A stretch of 33,915 nt of DNA from an uncultured bacterium (GTDB lineage: Bacteria; Cyanobacteriota; Vampirovibrionia; Obscuribacterales; Obscuribacteraceae). Positions 6,938 to 13,509 of this stretch are shown one piece after another. Made by a program: the position numbers and the translations under genes. The notes beneath the pieces are model-generated. The model saw only the letters and a program-made list of their open reading frames with translations, was not told the origin of the DNA and did no database searches. The stretch is from the NCBI GenBank assembly GCA_913063055.1, contig CAJXZK010000026.1, positions 1 to 33,915 on the forward strand. The letters are read 5' to 3'. Each line of letters starts with the position of its first letter. The first letter of the stretch is position 1.

Positions 6938-7012
6938 TGGTGGAGTCTGAGGGCTTTGCACCCTCCACTTTCGGGTGCAAACCGAGAGTTTTGCTGACTA
7001 AACTAAGACCCC
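6938..7012 (-). tRNA. tRNA-Ala(TGC), non-canonical elbow
   Basis: Acceptor GGGGTCT pairs with AGACTCC (one G-T); A73 and CCA are encoded. The anticodon arm CTCGG-TTTGCAC-CCGAA gives TGC, with the 27-43 pair broken. The T-arm is GAGGG-TGCAAAG-CCCTC (G55), the D-loop is AGTCAGCA (A18 G19), and the variable loop has only 4 bases. The G3-U70 identity pair of tRNA-Ala is present (third acceptor pair G-T). Confidence 0.82.
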
Positions 7013-7103
7013 AGGCATTAGGCGCTGGTGGACCTCGCTCGGGCAGTGCTGGTTGTAAAAATAACATGGTGATTTGATCTCATAATAGGTGTGACAAAAC
7101 GAA

Positions 7104-7126
7104 TGACAGGGCAATTGCCTCTATCA
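7104..7126. repeat. Palindromic sequence between tRNA-Gly and tRNA-Ala
   Basis: The 165-base gap 7013-7177 has no tRNA or convincing ORF. It contains the 10-base palindrome GGCAATTGCC (7110-7119), extended imperfectly outward by TGACAG and CTATCA. With no loop it is more likely a protein site than a hairpin. Confidence 0.4.
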
Positions 7127-7177
7127 CTATTCCGTTTCATAATCCCTATCATGCAGTTCACTTTATTCACCTGAGAA

Positions 7178-7251
7178 TGGAGCGGAATAAGAGAATCGAA
7201 CTCTTTTAGCTAGCTTGGAAGGCTAGAGCACAACCAATGTGCCAATCCCGC
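7178..7251 (-). tRNA. tRNA-Gly(TCC)
   Basis: This is the first gene of the array. Acceptor GCGGGAT pairs with ATTCCGC (one G-T); U73 fits Gly and CCA is encoded. The anticodon arm CTAGC-CTTCCAA-GCTAG gives TCC. The T-arm AAGAG-TTCGATT-CTCTT and D-arm GCAC-ATTGGTT-GTGC are canonical. Confidence 0.88.
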
Positions 7252-7263
7252 GAATCGAAAATT

Positions 7264-7279
7264 GTGCAACGAATTGCAC
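7264..7279 (-). promoter_or_regulatory. UUCG-tetraloop hairpin in the tRNA array leader
   Basis: On the minus strand GTGCAA-TTCG-TTGCAC forms a 6-bp hairpin with a TTCG loop, followed by AATTTT. It lies between the proposed -10 box and tRNA-Gly, so it would be at the very 5' end of the array transcript. It may protect the leader, attenuate transcription, or be an operator. Confidence 0.45.
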
Positions 7280-7291
7280 GACCGTTTTTTC

Positions 7292-7319
7292 AATATACCA
7301 CGAGCAAAAGAAAACGCAA
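7292..7319 (-). promoter_or_regulatory. Probable promoter of the tRNA array
   Basis: On the minus strand TTGCGT (7314-7319) is followed at 16 bases by TATATT (7292-7297), about 40 bases upstream of tRNA-Gly and just downstream of the hrpB stop. The -10 matches 5 of 6 consensus bases. It would let the array be made independently of the rtcB-prfH-hrpB genes. Confidence 0.5.
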
Positions 7320-7336
7320 TAGCGATTTTCAATTCT

Positions 7337-9982
7337 TCATGCTTTTCTCTTCGGTCGGCTTTCTGCCTGTGCTGTAAGTGGGTTGTCTGGCCATGAATGC
7401 TTGGGATAGCGGGCTTTGAGATCTTTTTTTACTTCACCGTAGGTGTTTTTCCAGAAGCTAGCGAGATCTGGTGTAATTTGCTGCACTCTATAGTTTGGTG
7501 CCAGCAGATGCATGAGTACCGGCTGCCTTGACCTTGCTATTCTAGGTGTTTCAGTCATGCCAAACAGTTCTTGGATGCGCACAGCTAGTACTGGAGCTTT
7601 GCCATTCTCGTAGAATAGTTTGATTTGATTACCGCTAGGCACCGCTATTTGCGCTGGTGCTTCTTGCTCGATTGCAATTAGCTGCTCATGGTTTAACTGT
7701 GACTGCAAAATCGAAATGAAAGAGTGTGATTTTAATTCGGCCAGACTGCTGGCACCCATGCACCAAAGCGGCAACAACTCTCGCCAGGGTTCGTTAGAAA
7801 ACTGCGGCAGCTCAAGCTCTGGCATGTTTTCGCGCAGGCAGTCTATACGTGCGAGATATTGCTTTGATTGATCGTCTACTAGTGCAGCAAGATCAATGTT
7901 TGCCGCGCTAAGGGCCTTGGCCAGTATTTCTCCAGGGTCAATATCTGTCGGGAGTGCAGAAACTGTTTCTTCAATTATTAGGTCGCAGAAGCGAGTGCAT
8001 TTTGAAGCCACCACTTTCTCTCGCGTGCTATCGTAAGAGACGTCGATGCTAGTTGATAGATGCGACTTAGGCAGCCAGCTTTTATCGATGGCAGATGCTT
8101 GCCTCACTGTGGCATCAGATTGGCCGGTTTCAAGCAGTTCAACAGCAACAAATAATTCGGCAGCTGTTACTGCTGAGTCAATAGCTAGTCTAACGCCGCG
8201 ACCGCCAACCATAATTGCTGTTTTGCCACCAGGTTCTCGGCGTCTGCATATGCGATCGACGAATGCTACCATAATGGCACGCATTACTGCTTCTTCAGCC
8301 TTCTTCTCGTCTAACTTGTTGGCTTTGTTAGCCTGGTCTTTGCCTGTGCTTTCTCTTTGATTATTCGTTTTTTCTGAATCGATAGATTTGAATTCACTTA
8401 CTAGTTTTGTCAATTGTTCGGCGGCACGTAGAATTTGCTTAGCAGGATTTACCATCAACTCGCCAGCAAATGAATGTTTGTGCCCGTGTTCAGCAAATTC
8501 GTTTAGTGCCCATACTCGATCCATTACATCAGATTCTGACTTGTGCTTGGCTCCTGTATTTTCTGTCGAGCGCTTCAGTGGATCTCTTTCAGAAAGCAGC
8601 GCTGCGCACAATGCGGTGTCTTTGATTTGACCAGACTCAGCTCCTTCAACAAGCAACCTAGCCAGTCTTGGTTGCAGTGGTAGTTGAGCCATCTTGCGGC
8701 CCAGTTCTGTCAGCCTGCCATTTTCTAGGGCATCAAGGCGATCTAGTAATTCGAGAGCGCGGCTAAGGCTAGCGGGTGGTGGTGCCTGGAACCAGGCGAA
8801 AGATTGCAGATCTTTTTCGCCCCAAGCGAGCAGCTGCAGTGCGCATTCTGACAAATCAACCCTTTCTATTTCAGGAGGACTAAATGCTGCCATAGATTTA
8901 TGCTCGCGTTCAGTCCAGAGCCTGAGACAGTCACCGCCGGCAGTGCGACCGGCTCGGCCAGCTCTTTGCTCTGCCGATGCTTGCGAAATTCTTTCTAGTC
9001 CGAGACGATTAAGACCAAGTCTTGGGTCTAGCCTGTTTACCCGGGCCATGCCGCTGTCGACAACGGCTGTAATACCATCTATCGTCAGAGATGTTTCGGC
9101 GATATTGGTGGCGAGCACCACTTTGCGCTGACTTGATACATTCAGTACTCGCTGCTGTTCTTCAAGCGGCAAGTCGCCATATAGAGGGAGCAGCAAGAGA
9201 TTCTCGCGCTCGGCAATTGCTTCTAACAGCTCCTGGGTTTTGCGAATTTCACCTACCCCTGGTAGAAAGGCAAGTATATGTCCATCGCTCTTTGCCAGCA
9301 TTTTCTTGACACCATCGCACACTGTCTGTTCAATGTTCGTTGCTGCTGGCTGTGATGCCAGGTATTCTATGTTGACCGGATAAGTGCGGCCGGGGCTTTG
9401 TAGCACTGGACAGTTCGATAGATAACGGCTAACTGGTTCGGCATCGAGGGTGGCCGACATCACTATTATTTTTAAGTCTGGGCGCAGTTCAGTGCGTACT
9501 TGCTGCACTAGGGCCAGAGCTAGGTCGCTGTCAAGATTGCGCTCGTGAAATTCATCGAAGATCACTACCGCTATGTTTTCCAGCATCGGGTCTTTTTGCA
9601 ACCGTCTAAGAAAAACACCTTCTGTGCAAATAACTATGCGAGTGCGCGCCGATACTTTACTCTCGTGACGAACTTGATAGCCAATTTCTTCTCCAAGTTT
9701 GGTGCCGCGTTCGTCTGAAATACGAGTTGCCGCGGCTCTAGCTGCGACTCTCCGCGGCTGTAGCACTATTATTTGTCCTGGGCGAATCGATTTGCTGCCA
9801 TTGCCTTGCTCGGCTTCTTGATTGCTGCTATTGAGTTCGGCTAAACCTGCATCAAGCACGGCTGGGGGCACGCGAGTAGTTTTGCCGGCGCCAGGAGCTG
9901 CTATAAGTACCAAACCGGTGTCAGAGTTGGCGAGGTTTGAGATCACCTCTGGTAAGACATCGTCGATAGGTAAGTGCTTAAT
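7337..9982 (-). CDS. hrpB: ATP-dependent helicase HrpB (DExH)
   Basis: About 881 aa, slightly longer than E. coli HrpB. Motifs in order: Walker A APGAGKTT, VLQPRR, TEG, DEFH, MSATLD, LATNIAETSLTI, QRAGRAGR, then the HrpB-specific C-terminus with the block FWKNTYGEV...YPKHSWPDNP. Between about residues 530 and 560 there is a charged, Lys/Glu-rich insertion. HrpB is a DEAH/RHA-like helicase whose cellular substrate is unsettled. No ATG lies at the expected start. A GTG at 9946 would lose a conserved N-terminal piece, while an ATT at 9980-9982, with AGAGG about 8 bases before it, gives IKHLPIDDVLPEV, matching the start of E. coli HrpB as I recall it (MSSLPVAAVLPEL). I therefore prefer the ATT. 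The gene lies between prfH and the tRNA array, all on one strand. Confidence 0.9.
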   Translation of the reverse strand: MKHLPIDDVLPEVISNLANSDTGLVLIAAPGAGKTTRVPPAVLDAGLAELNSSNQEAEQGNGSKSIRPGQIIVLQPRRVAARAAATRISDERGTKLGEEIGYQVRHESKVSARTRIVICTEGVFLRRLQKDPMLENIAVVIFDEFHERNLDSDLALALVQQVRTELRPDLKIIVMSATLDAEPVSRYLSNCPVLQSPGRTYPVNIEYLASQPAATNIEQTVCDGVKKMLAKSDGHILAFLPGVGEIRKTQELLEAIAERENLLLLPLYGDLPLEEQQRVLNVSSQRKVVLATNIAETSLTIDGITAVVDSGMARVNRLDPRLGLNRLGLERISQASAEQRAGRAGRTAGGDCLRLWTEREHKSMAAFSPPEIERVDLSECALQLLAWGEKDLQSFAWFQAPPPASLSRALELLDRLDALENGRLTELGRKMAQLPLQPRLARLLVEGAESGQIKDTALCAALLSERDPLKRSTENTGAKHKSESDVMDRVWALNEFAEHGHKHSFAGELMVNPAKQILRAAEQLTKLVSEFKSIDSEKTNNQRESTGKDQANKANKLDEKKAEEAVMRAIMVAFVDRICRRREPGGKTAIMVGGRGVRLAIDSAVTAAELFVAVELLETGQSDATVRQASAIDKSWLPKSHLSTSIDVSYDSTREKVVASKCTRFCDLIIEETVSALPTDIDPGEILAKALSAANIDLAALVDDQSKQYLARIDCLRENMPELELPQFSNEPWRELLPLWCMGASSLAELKSHSFISILQSQLNHEQLIAIEQEAPAQIAVPSGNQIKLFYENGKAPVLAVRIQELFGMTETPRIARSRQPVLMHLLAPNYRVQQITPDLASFWKNTYGEVKKDLKARYPKHSWPDNPLTAQAESRPKRKA

Positions 9983-10251
9983 TGGGGTTTCCTCTAGAAT
10001 TGCTCTTGGTTTATTGTAGTGGGCTTATTGCAATGTGAGTCCTTGACTTAGTTAGCTATCTTGGCTATTGATCCTATCAGGTATGCGTTTAAACTTGTAT
10101 GAGCACAGAGATGGAAAAAATGTGTGTTGACTTTGATTCTTGCTCACAGTTGTTCCTTTCAGCAGCAAGCTCGTCACCGTTCGGTCCCTTATGCGAGGAG
10201 AATCCTCACTCCACTCTATATGAATTGAAAGCTCGCTTTTAGCCGTCGGAC
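9983..10251 (-). other. hrpB-prfH intergenic stretch with a doubtful 31-codon ORF
   Basis: These 269 bases hold no strong gene. The best candidate is a 31-aa ORF at 10052-10147 (GTG start, AAAGGA 6 bases upstream), encoding a basic, Ser/Lys-rich peptide with no recognisable feature. A small hairpin GAGGA-TTC-TCCTC lies near 10195-10207 with no T-run. No convincing promoter for hrpB was seen, so hrpB may be transcribed from upstream. Confidence 0.3.
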
Positions 10252-10875
10252 TCAAACTAGTCCGTGAAATTTTTCATCAGTAAGAATCTTTACGGCATTG
10301 CCTCTCTCTAAGTTCGTATGCTGTTGCTGCAGTTTCTTGCGAACGTCAGCTTGTTCACCTTCGTTTGCTAGCTGCAGCTTGCGCTTAAGGCGTTCTATTG
10401 CGAGCTTGCGGTTGCTTCCTTGTGACCGTTCATCTCGACTGGCCGCTACAAGCCCGGTGGGAATATGAGTGGCTCTCACTGCTGATTCTGTCTTGTTCAC
10501 ATGTTGCCCTCCTGGGCCGGAGGCGCGGCAGGTCTCTATACGCAGATCTTTTAAGTGGAAGTTCAGCGATAGTGGTGGCTCTAACAGTTGTACGCTAACA
10601 AACCAGTTTTTGCGTCGATGGTTCGGCCTGTATGGGCTAGTGCCAATCCATTTTACTGTTCCGATCCAATCATTTAGCCATGTTGGCACTTCCTCAGCTG
10701 CAATGGCAAATAGAATCGATTGGAAAGTTTCGCTTCTTTTGCCGTCCACCTTTTCGATTAGTTGCAGTTCTGTTTGCTTCAGTCGCGCTTCTGTAGAAAT
10801 TAGTTTTGCCACTTTCGCCACCACCAAGCAGCACTCATCGGGGCCTAAGCCCGCGCTAATTTGTAACCAAATCAT
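10252..10875 (-). CDS. prfH: Peptide chain release factor homologue PrfH
   Basis: The protein has 207 aa, the normal size of PrfH. It is a class I release factor homologue reduced to the peptidyl-tRNA hydrolysis domain: ASGPGGQHVNKTESAVR has the catalytic GGQ at residues 122-124, followed by ATHIPTG and the release-factor signature RSQGSNRKLA. The N-terminal domain that reads stop codons in RF1/RF2 is absent. PrfH proteins are encoded next to RtcB and are known to release peptides from ribosomes whose 16S rRNA has been cut in the decoding centre, so that RtcB can reseal the break. The ATG overlaps the rtcB stop by 4 bases (ATGA), a sign of coupled translation. Confidence 0.95.
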   Translation of the reverse strand: MIWLQISAGLGPDECCLVVAKVAKLISTEARLKQTELQLIEKVDGKRSETFQSILFAIAAEEVPTWLNDWIGTVKWIGTSPYRPNHRRKNWFVSVQLLEPPLSLNFHLKDLRIETCRASGPGGQHVNKTESAVRATHIPTGLVAASRDERSQGSNRKLAIERLKRKLQLANEGEQADVRKKLQQQHTNLERGNAVKILTDEKFHGLV

Positions 10876-12022
10876 CTTCTTATTGCTCCAGTTTTGTAAG
10901 TAATGACCGGGGCGAAGGTTGCAATCACTTTGATTAGACCAGCGTCCACCAGGTCACTGACAACAACGTCTATATCTTTGTAGGCCTGGGGCGCTTCTTC
11001 GTAGAGTAGTGCGCGGTCTTCGCAGATTACTCGTCCACCAATCTCGGTACGTTTCAAGCTTTCTTTTGTATGGCGCCCCTCTAGTTTGCCCCGGCATTCA
11101 GAGCGCTTCCATTTGCGACCAGCACCATGGGCCAGGGTGGCTAGATTTTCAGTCTGTTCGCCGCTGGCAATAACTAGATAGCTGAGAGTACCGCGCGACC
11201 CAGGAATCATTACCGCTCCTTGATCTGATGGGGCGGCACCTTTGCGGTGCAGCCAGATGCTTGTGTCTGTTGTTTCTGATTTATCTGCTGTTGCTGGATT
11301 GTCTATTGTGGCGGTAGCTGCAAGCACACAGTTATGGCAAACATCAAGAATCTGCCTGCCCTTAGTCGCCAGAGTAGTCATGAATTTACTGGCAATGATT
11401 TCTCTGTTTAGTCTGGCCCATTTAACAGCATTGTTGTGTTGCTGTAGGTAATTTTCTCCTTCTTTTGAGCTAGCTTTGAGCGCACCGTTGCCGAAATGTT
11501 TTTGGTGTCCTCTGAGGATGTGCTCACCCAATCCGCGGGAGCCGCTATGAACTAAAACATAGAGGGCGTCTTTGCTGAGGTCCATAGCTTCGAAGATCGA
11601 TGGTTCAACTATTGACTGCAGGCGCTGTAGCTCGGCAAAATGATTGCCTCCACCAATAGTGCCCAATGAGGCATCGAAATTTGACGGTGCTAGGCCATTT
11701 GCGGCAAGCATTTCGTCGTATTCGCCTTGGTTTTTGCTTTGTTCAAGGTTGCTTAGCTTTTTTGTCCAGCTGTCGAGCTTGCACTGAGATTTATGTAGCT
11801 TAGTTTGCCAGAAGCCCATGCCGCAGCCGATGTCGTTGCCGACCAGGTGCGGATAAATGAGCCCCTGGCAGGCACAGCACCTATAGGTGTGTCTTTACCT
11901 GGGTGGAGATCGGGCATGCCCACTGTCTCACTCATGCCAGGCAGCATAGCTGTCTGATTGAGCTGTTCAATAGCGGTGCCTTCAATCCAGTTTTGGGCCG
12001 AAGCAATTATTTTCGTTTTCAT
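10872..12022 (-). CDS. rtcB: RtcB-type RNA ligase, interrupted by one frameshift
   Basis: Two overlapping frames together give a full RtcB of about 383 aa of the PrfH-associated subtype. The first (from ATG 12022) reads MKTKIIASAQNWIEG...VGMPDLHPGKDTPIGAV. The second carries GLIYPHLVGNDIGCGMG, GGGNHFAEL, HSGSRGLG, HRKGAAP and AHGAGR, which includes the His that is guanylylated. All Mn/GTP-site motifs are present. Frames switch near 11862-11865, a GGGG run on the coding strand; one extra G would restore GAVPARGLIYPHLVGND. This may be a sequencing or assembly indel or a genuine loss. RtcB joins 2',3'-cyclic phosphate or 3'-phosphate ends to 5'-OH ends using GTP. The start at 12022 is preferred over a TTG at 12109 because homologues begin near KIIAS. 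Confidence 0.88.
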
Positions 12023-12105
12023 ATATGGCCTTTTCTTTCTAGTTCTATTTCGAGTCTCTTTTATTGCTCGACCTAGTTTTGTCTGTTTCCATTTGTGGTT
12101 GCCAA

Positions 12106-12921
12106 TCAATCAAGAAAAGCAACTGCTTCAGAGTTTGCTTCAGTATTCATTAAGACCCGGTGCCAGTCATCGAGCACGATTGTGGCGTGATCGGGATGGC
12201 GTACAGTTCCTTTGACAAATACACCAGCGTTTCTTACCATCTGCCACCAGTAGAGGTTCTTTGCTGATTTGTCTCGACTGATTAGTCTTTTGTACTGAGG
12301 CTCTGTCAATCCTTGCGGATAGCGACTACTTACCATCACTGGTTCGCCCTGGGTACGATAGGCGTATTGAGCGATGTGGGGTTTGCTGCCTCTGCCGCGC
12401 ACAAGGGGCTCTTGTGAGCGTACAAGGTTGGCTGGCACCACTAGTGATGTCGGTATGAAGAACCATTCTCCTTGGCGTCTGAACGCTTTGGTCTTGCGAC
12501 GATTGCGTTTTTCTTCGCTGAGGCCCACTTCCTTGTTCAGTATTTCTTTGGGCTTAAGCGAGGCTTTGGCTGCGGCTACGGTAGAAACACCTTCTACCGA
12601 AGCAACAAAGAGATGACGCTCATCTCTACCGCAGAGGAAGTGATCTTTGTTGACAGCATCGCCTTCACTGTCTAGCTGCCTAGATAGCAGAAGCAGATGC
12701 TTGTCTTTAGGACGCACTTCAATTATTGACAGTTCAAGATTGGTCAGCAGGTCTTTGCGCACTGATATCTCGAAAATTTCTTCTCCTTTTTTGTCGATGA
12801 TATTTAAGCGCGCCGGTGCTCGCTGGGTCAGATTACGGTTGCGAAAAATCTCTTCTACTGCAAGTGTGATTGAGACTTTTGCGCCAATTTTGTCGAACGA
12901 TCTTTGCAAGTTGGCAAACAT
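12106..12921 (-). CDS. Unrecognised 271-aa protein, first gene of the rtcB-prfH operon
   Basis: I do not recognise a family. It is a soluble protein with no signal or TM segment. The N-terminal third is mixed alpha/beta (FEISVRKDLLTNLELSIIEV, KDKHLLLLSRQ). A strongly basic linker follows at about residues 138-150 (EEKRNRRKTKAFRRQGEW). The C-terminal half, from EWFFIPTS, includes RGRGSKPHIAQYAYR and GTVRHPDHATIVLDDWHRVLMNT, rich in His, Arg and Trp and looking conserved. The ATG at 12921 has GGAG 9 bases upstream and is preferred to an in-frame TTG at 12933. Its stop is 84 bases before rtcB. Position suggests a partner in RNA repair: sensor, end-processing enzyme or adaptor. That is inference from context only. 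Confidence 0.8.
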   Translation of the reverse strand: MFANLQRSFDKIGAKVSITLAVEEIFRNRNLTQRAPARLNIIDKKGEEIFEISVRKDLLTNLELSIIEVRPKDKHLLLLSRQLDSEGDAVNKDHFLCGRDERHLFVASVEGVSTVAAAKASLKPKEILNKEVGLSEEKRNRRKTKAFRRQGEWFFIPTSLVVPANLVRSQEPLVRGRGSKPHIAQYAYRTQGEPVMVSSRYPQGLTEPQYKRLISRDKSAKNLYWWQMVRNAGVFVKGTVRHPDHATIVLDDWHRVLMNTEANSEAVAFLD

Positions 12922-12999
12922 ATATTTCTCCAATTGCTCGCAGCAAAGTGACTCGCTGCAAGCGAGTTAAAGGGATGCGTTTCGATGCGCAGGCGTGAT

Positions 13000-13048
13000 T
13001 GAATGTAACTGCACGCAATCGAATGTAATTGCCTGCAATTGAATTCGA
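13000..13048 (-). repeat. Tandem 20-bp repeats, probable operators
   Basis: Units TGAATGTAACTGCACGCAAT (13000-13019) and CGAATGTAATTGCCTGCAAT (13020-13039) are adjacent, and a partial third unit begins at 13040. The second contains the perfect inverted repeat AATTGC-CT-GCAATT (13027-13040). The 20-bp period puts each unit on nearly the same face of the helix. They lie about 80-120 bases upstream of the rtcB-operon start codon, where a repressor or activator could act. Confidence 0.55.
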
Positions 13049-13071
13049 TATTGGTTTGCAACACCAGTCAA
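13043..13071 (-). promoter_or_regulatory. Possible sigma-70 promoter of the rtcB-prfH operon
   Basis: On the minus strand TTGACT (13066-13071, 5 of 6 consensus) is followed at exactly 17 bases by TCGAAT (13043-13048, 4 of 6). Transcription would start within the tandem repeats, which fits control by a repressor bound there. Confidence 0.4.
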
Positions 13072-13073
13072 AG

Positions 13074-13108
13074 CAAGTCACAGCAAGGCTAAGCCAAGTC
13101 ACAGCAAG
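13074..13108. repeat. 14-bp direct repeat with 21-bp period
   Basis: CAAGTCACAGCAAG occurs at 13074-13087 and 13095-13108, start to start 21 bases (two helical turns), immediately upstream of the proposed -35 box of the rtcB operon. This is the usual geometry of an activator site. Confidence 0.5.
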
Positions 13109-13509
13109 ACAAAGACAAGCCTACTTTGGCGTTAAGTGTTTAGTGTATGCGTCGTGACATACCGCAGCGGCGATATTTCAAAGCATTTGTATTAAACAAA
13201 AATCTGCAGAATTTGTGGTTCCGTAAGATCATTTGTCCCAAGTACAAAGCAGGGGCTGTGGGCCCTTAGAGAGATCTACTGCTGTGCGACGTACTTCGGG
13301 AATGCATGACATTTACCTCAAGAGATGAGAGGAAACTTGGAACTAGATTCACCAAAATAATATGGCGACCTTGAAACCATTCTATCAAGCAAAGTGATTG
13401 TGTCAAGGGTCGACTTAATCATAACTCCACTAGCTTATCGCTGTGTTGTTATTCAGAAGCTTTGCTTGAGACTGAAGTCTTTGACAGTCAGTTCGTTTTA
13501 ATTGGCGCG

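Larger units (their letters stand above)
12922..13509. other. Regulatory intergenic region upstream of the rtcB-prfH operon
   Basis: About 590 bases lie between the patatin-like gene and the start of the rtcB operon, without a credible gene on either strand. The right half (13110-13509) shows no strong structure. The left half holds a possible minus-strand promoter and two sets of direct repeats, listed separately. Confidence 0.6.

Noticed and set aside
6435..7067. 210-aa ORF across the tRNA array
   Set aside because: It runs straight through six well-formed tRNA genes; the frame is a by-product of their structure.
10052..10255. 67-aa ORF overlapping the prfH stop
   Set aside because: TTG start without a binding site and no protein-like features; only the last 31 codons have a plausible start.
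11819..11890. Programmed frameshift in rtcB
   Set aside because: No slippery heptamer or clear downstream stem was seen; an indel in the G run is simpler.
13000..13048. CRISPR array
   Set aside because: Repeats are adjacent without spacers and only two and a half units are present.
13080..13110. Sigma-54 promoter upstream of the rtcB operon
   Set aside because: TGGC and TTGC elements are present on the minus strand, but the GG-GC distance is one base short; that spacing is strict.
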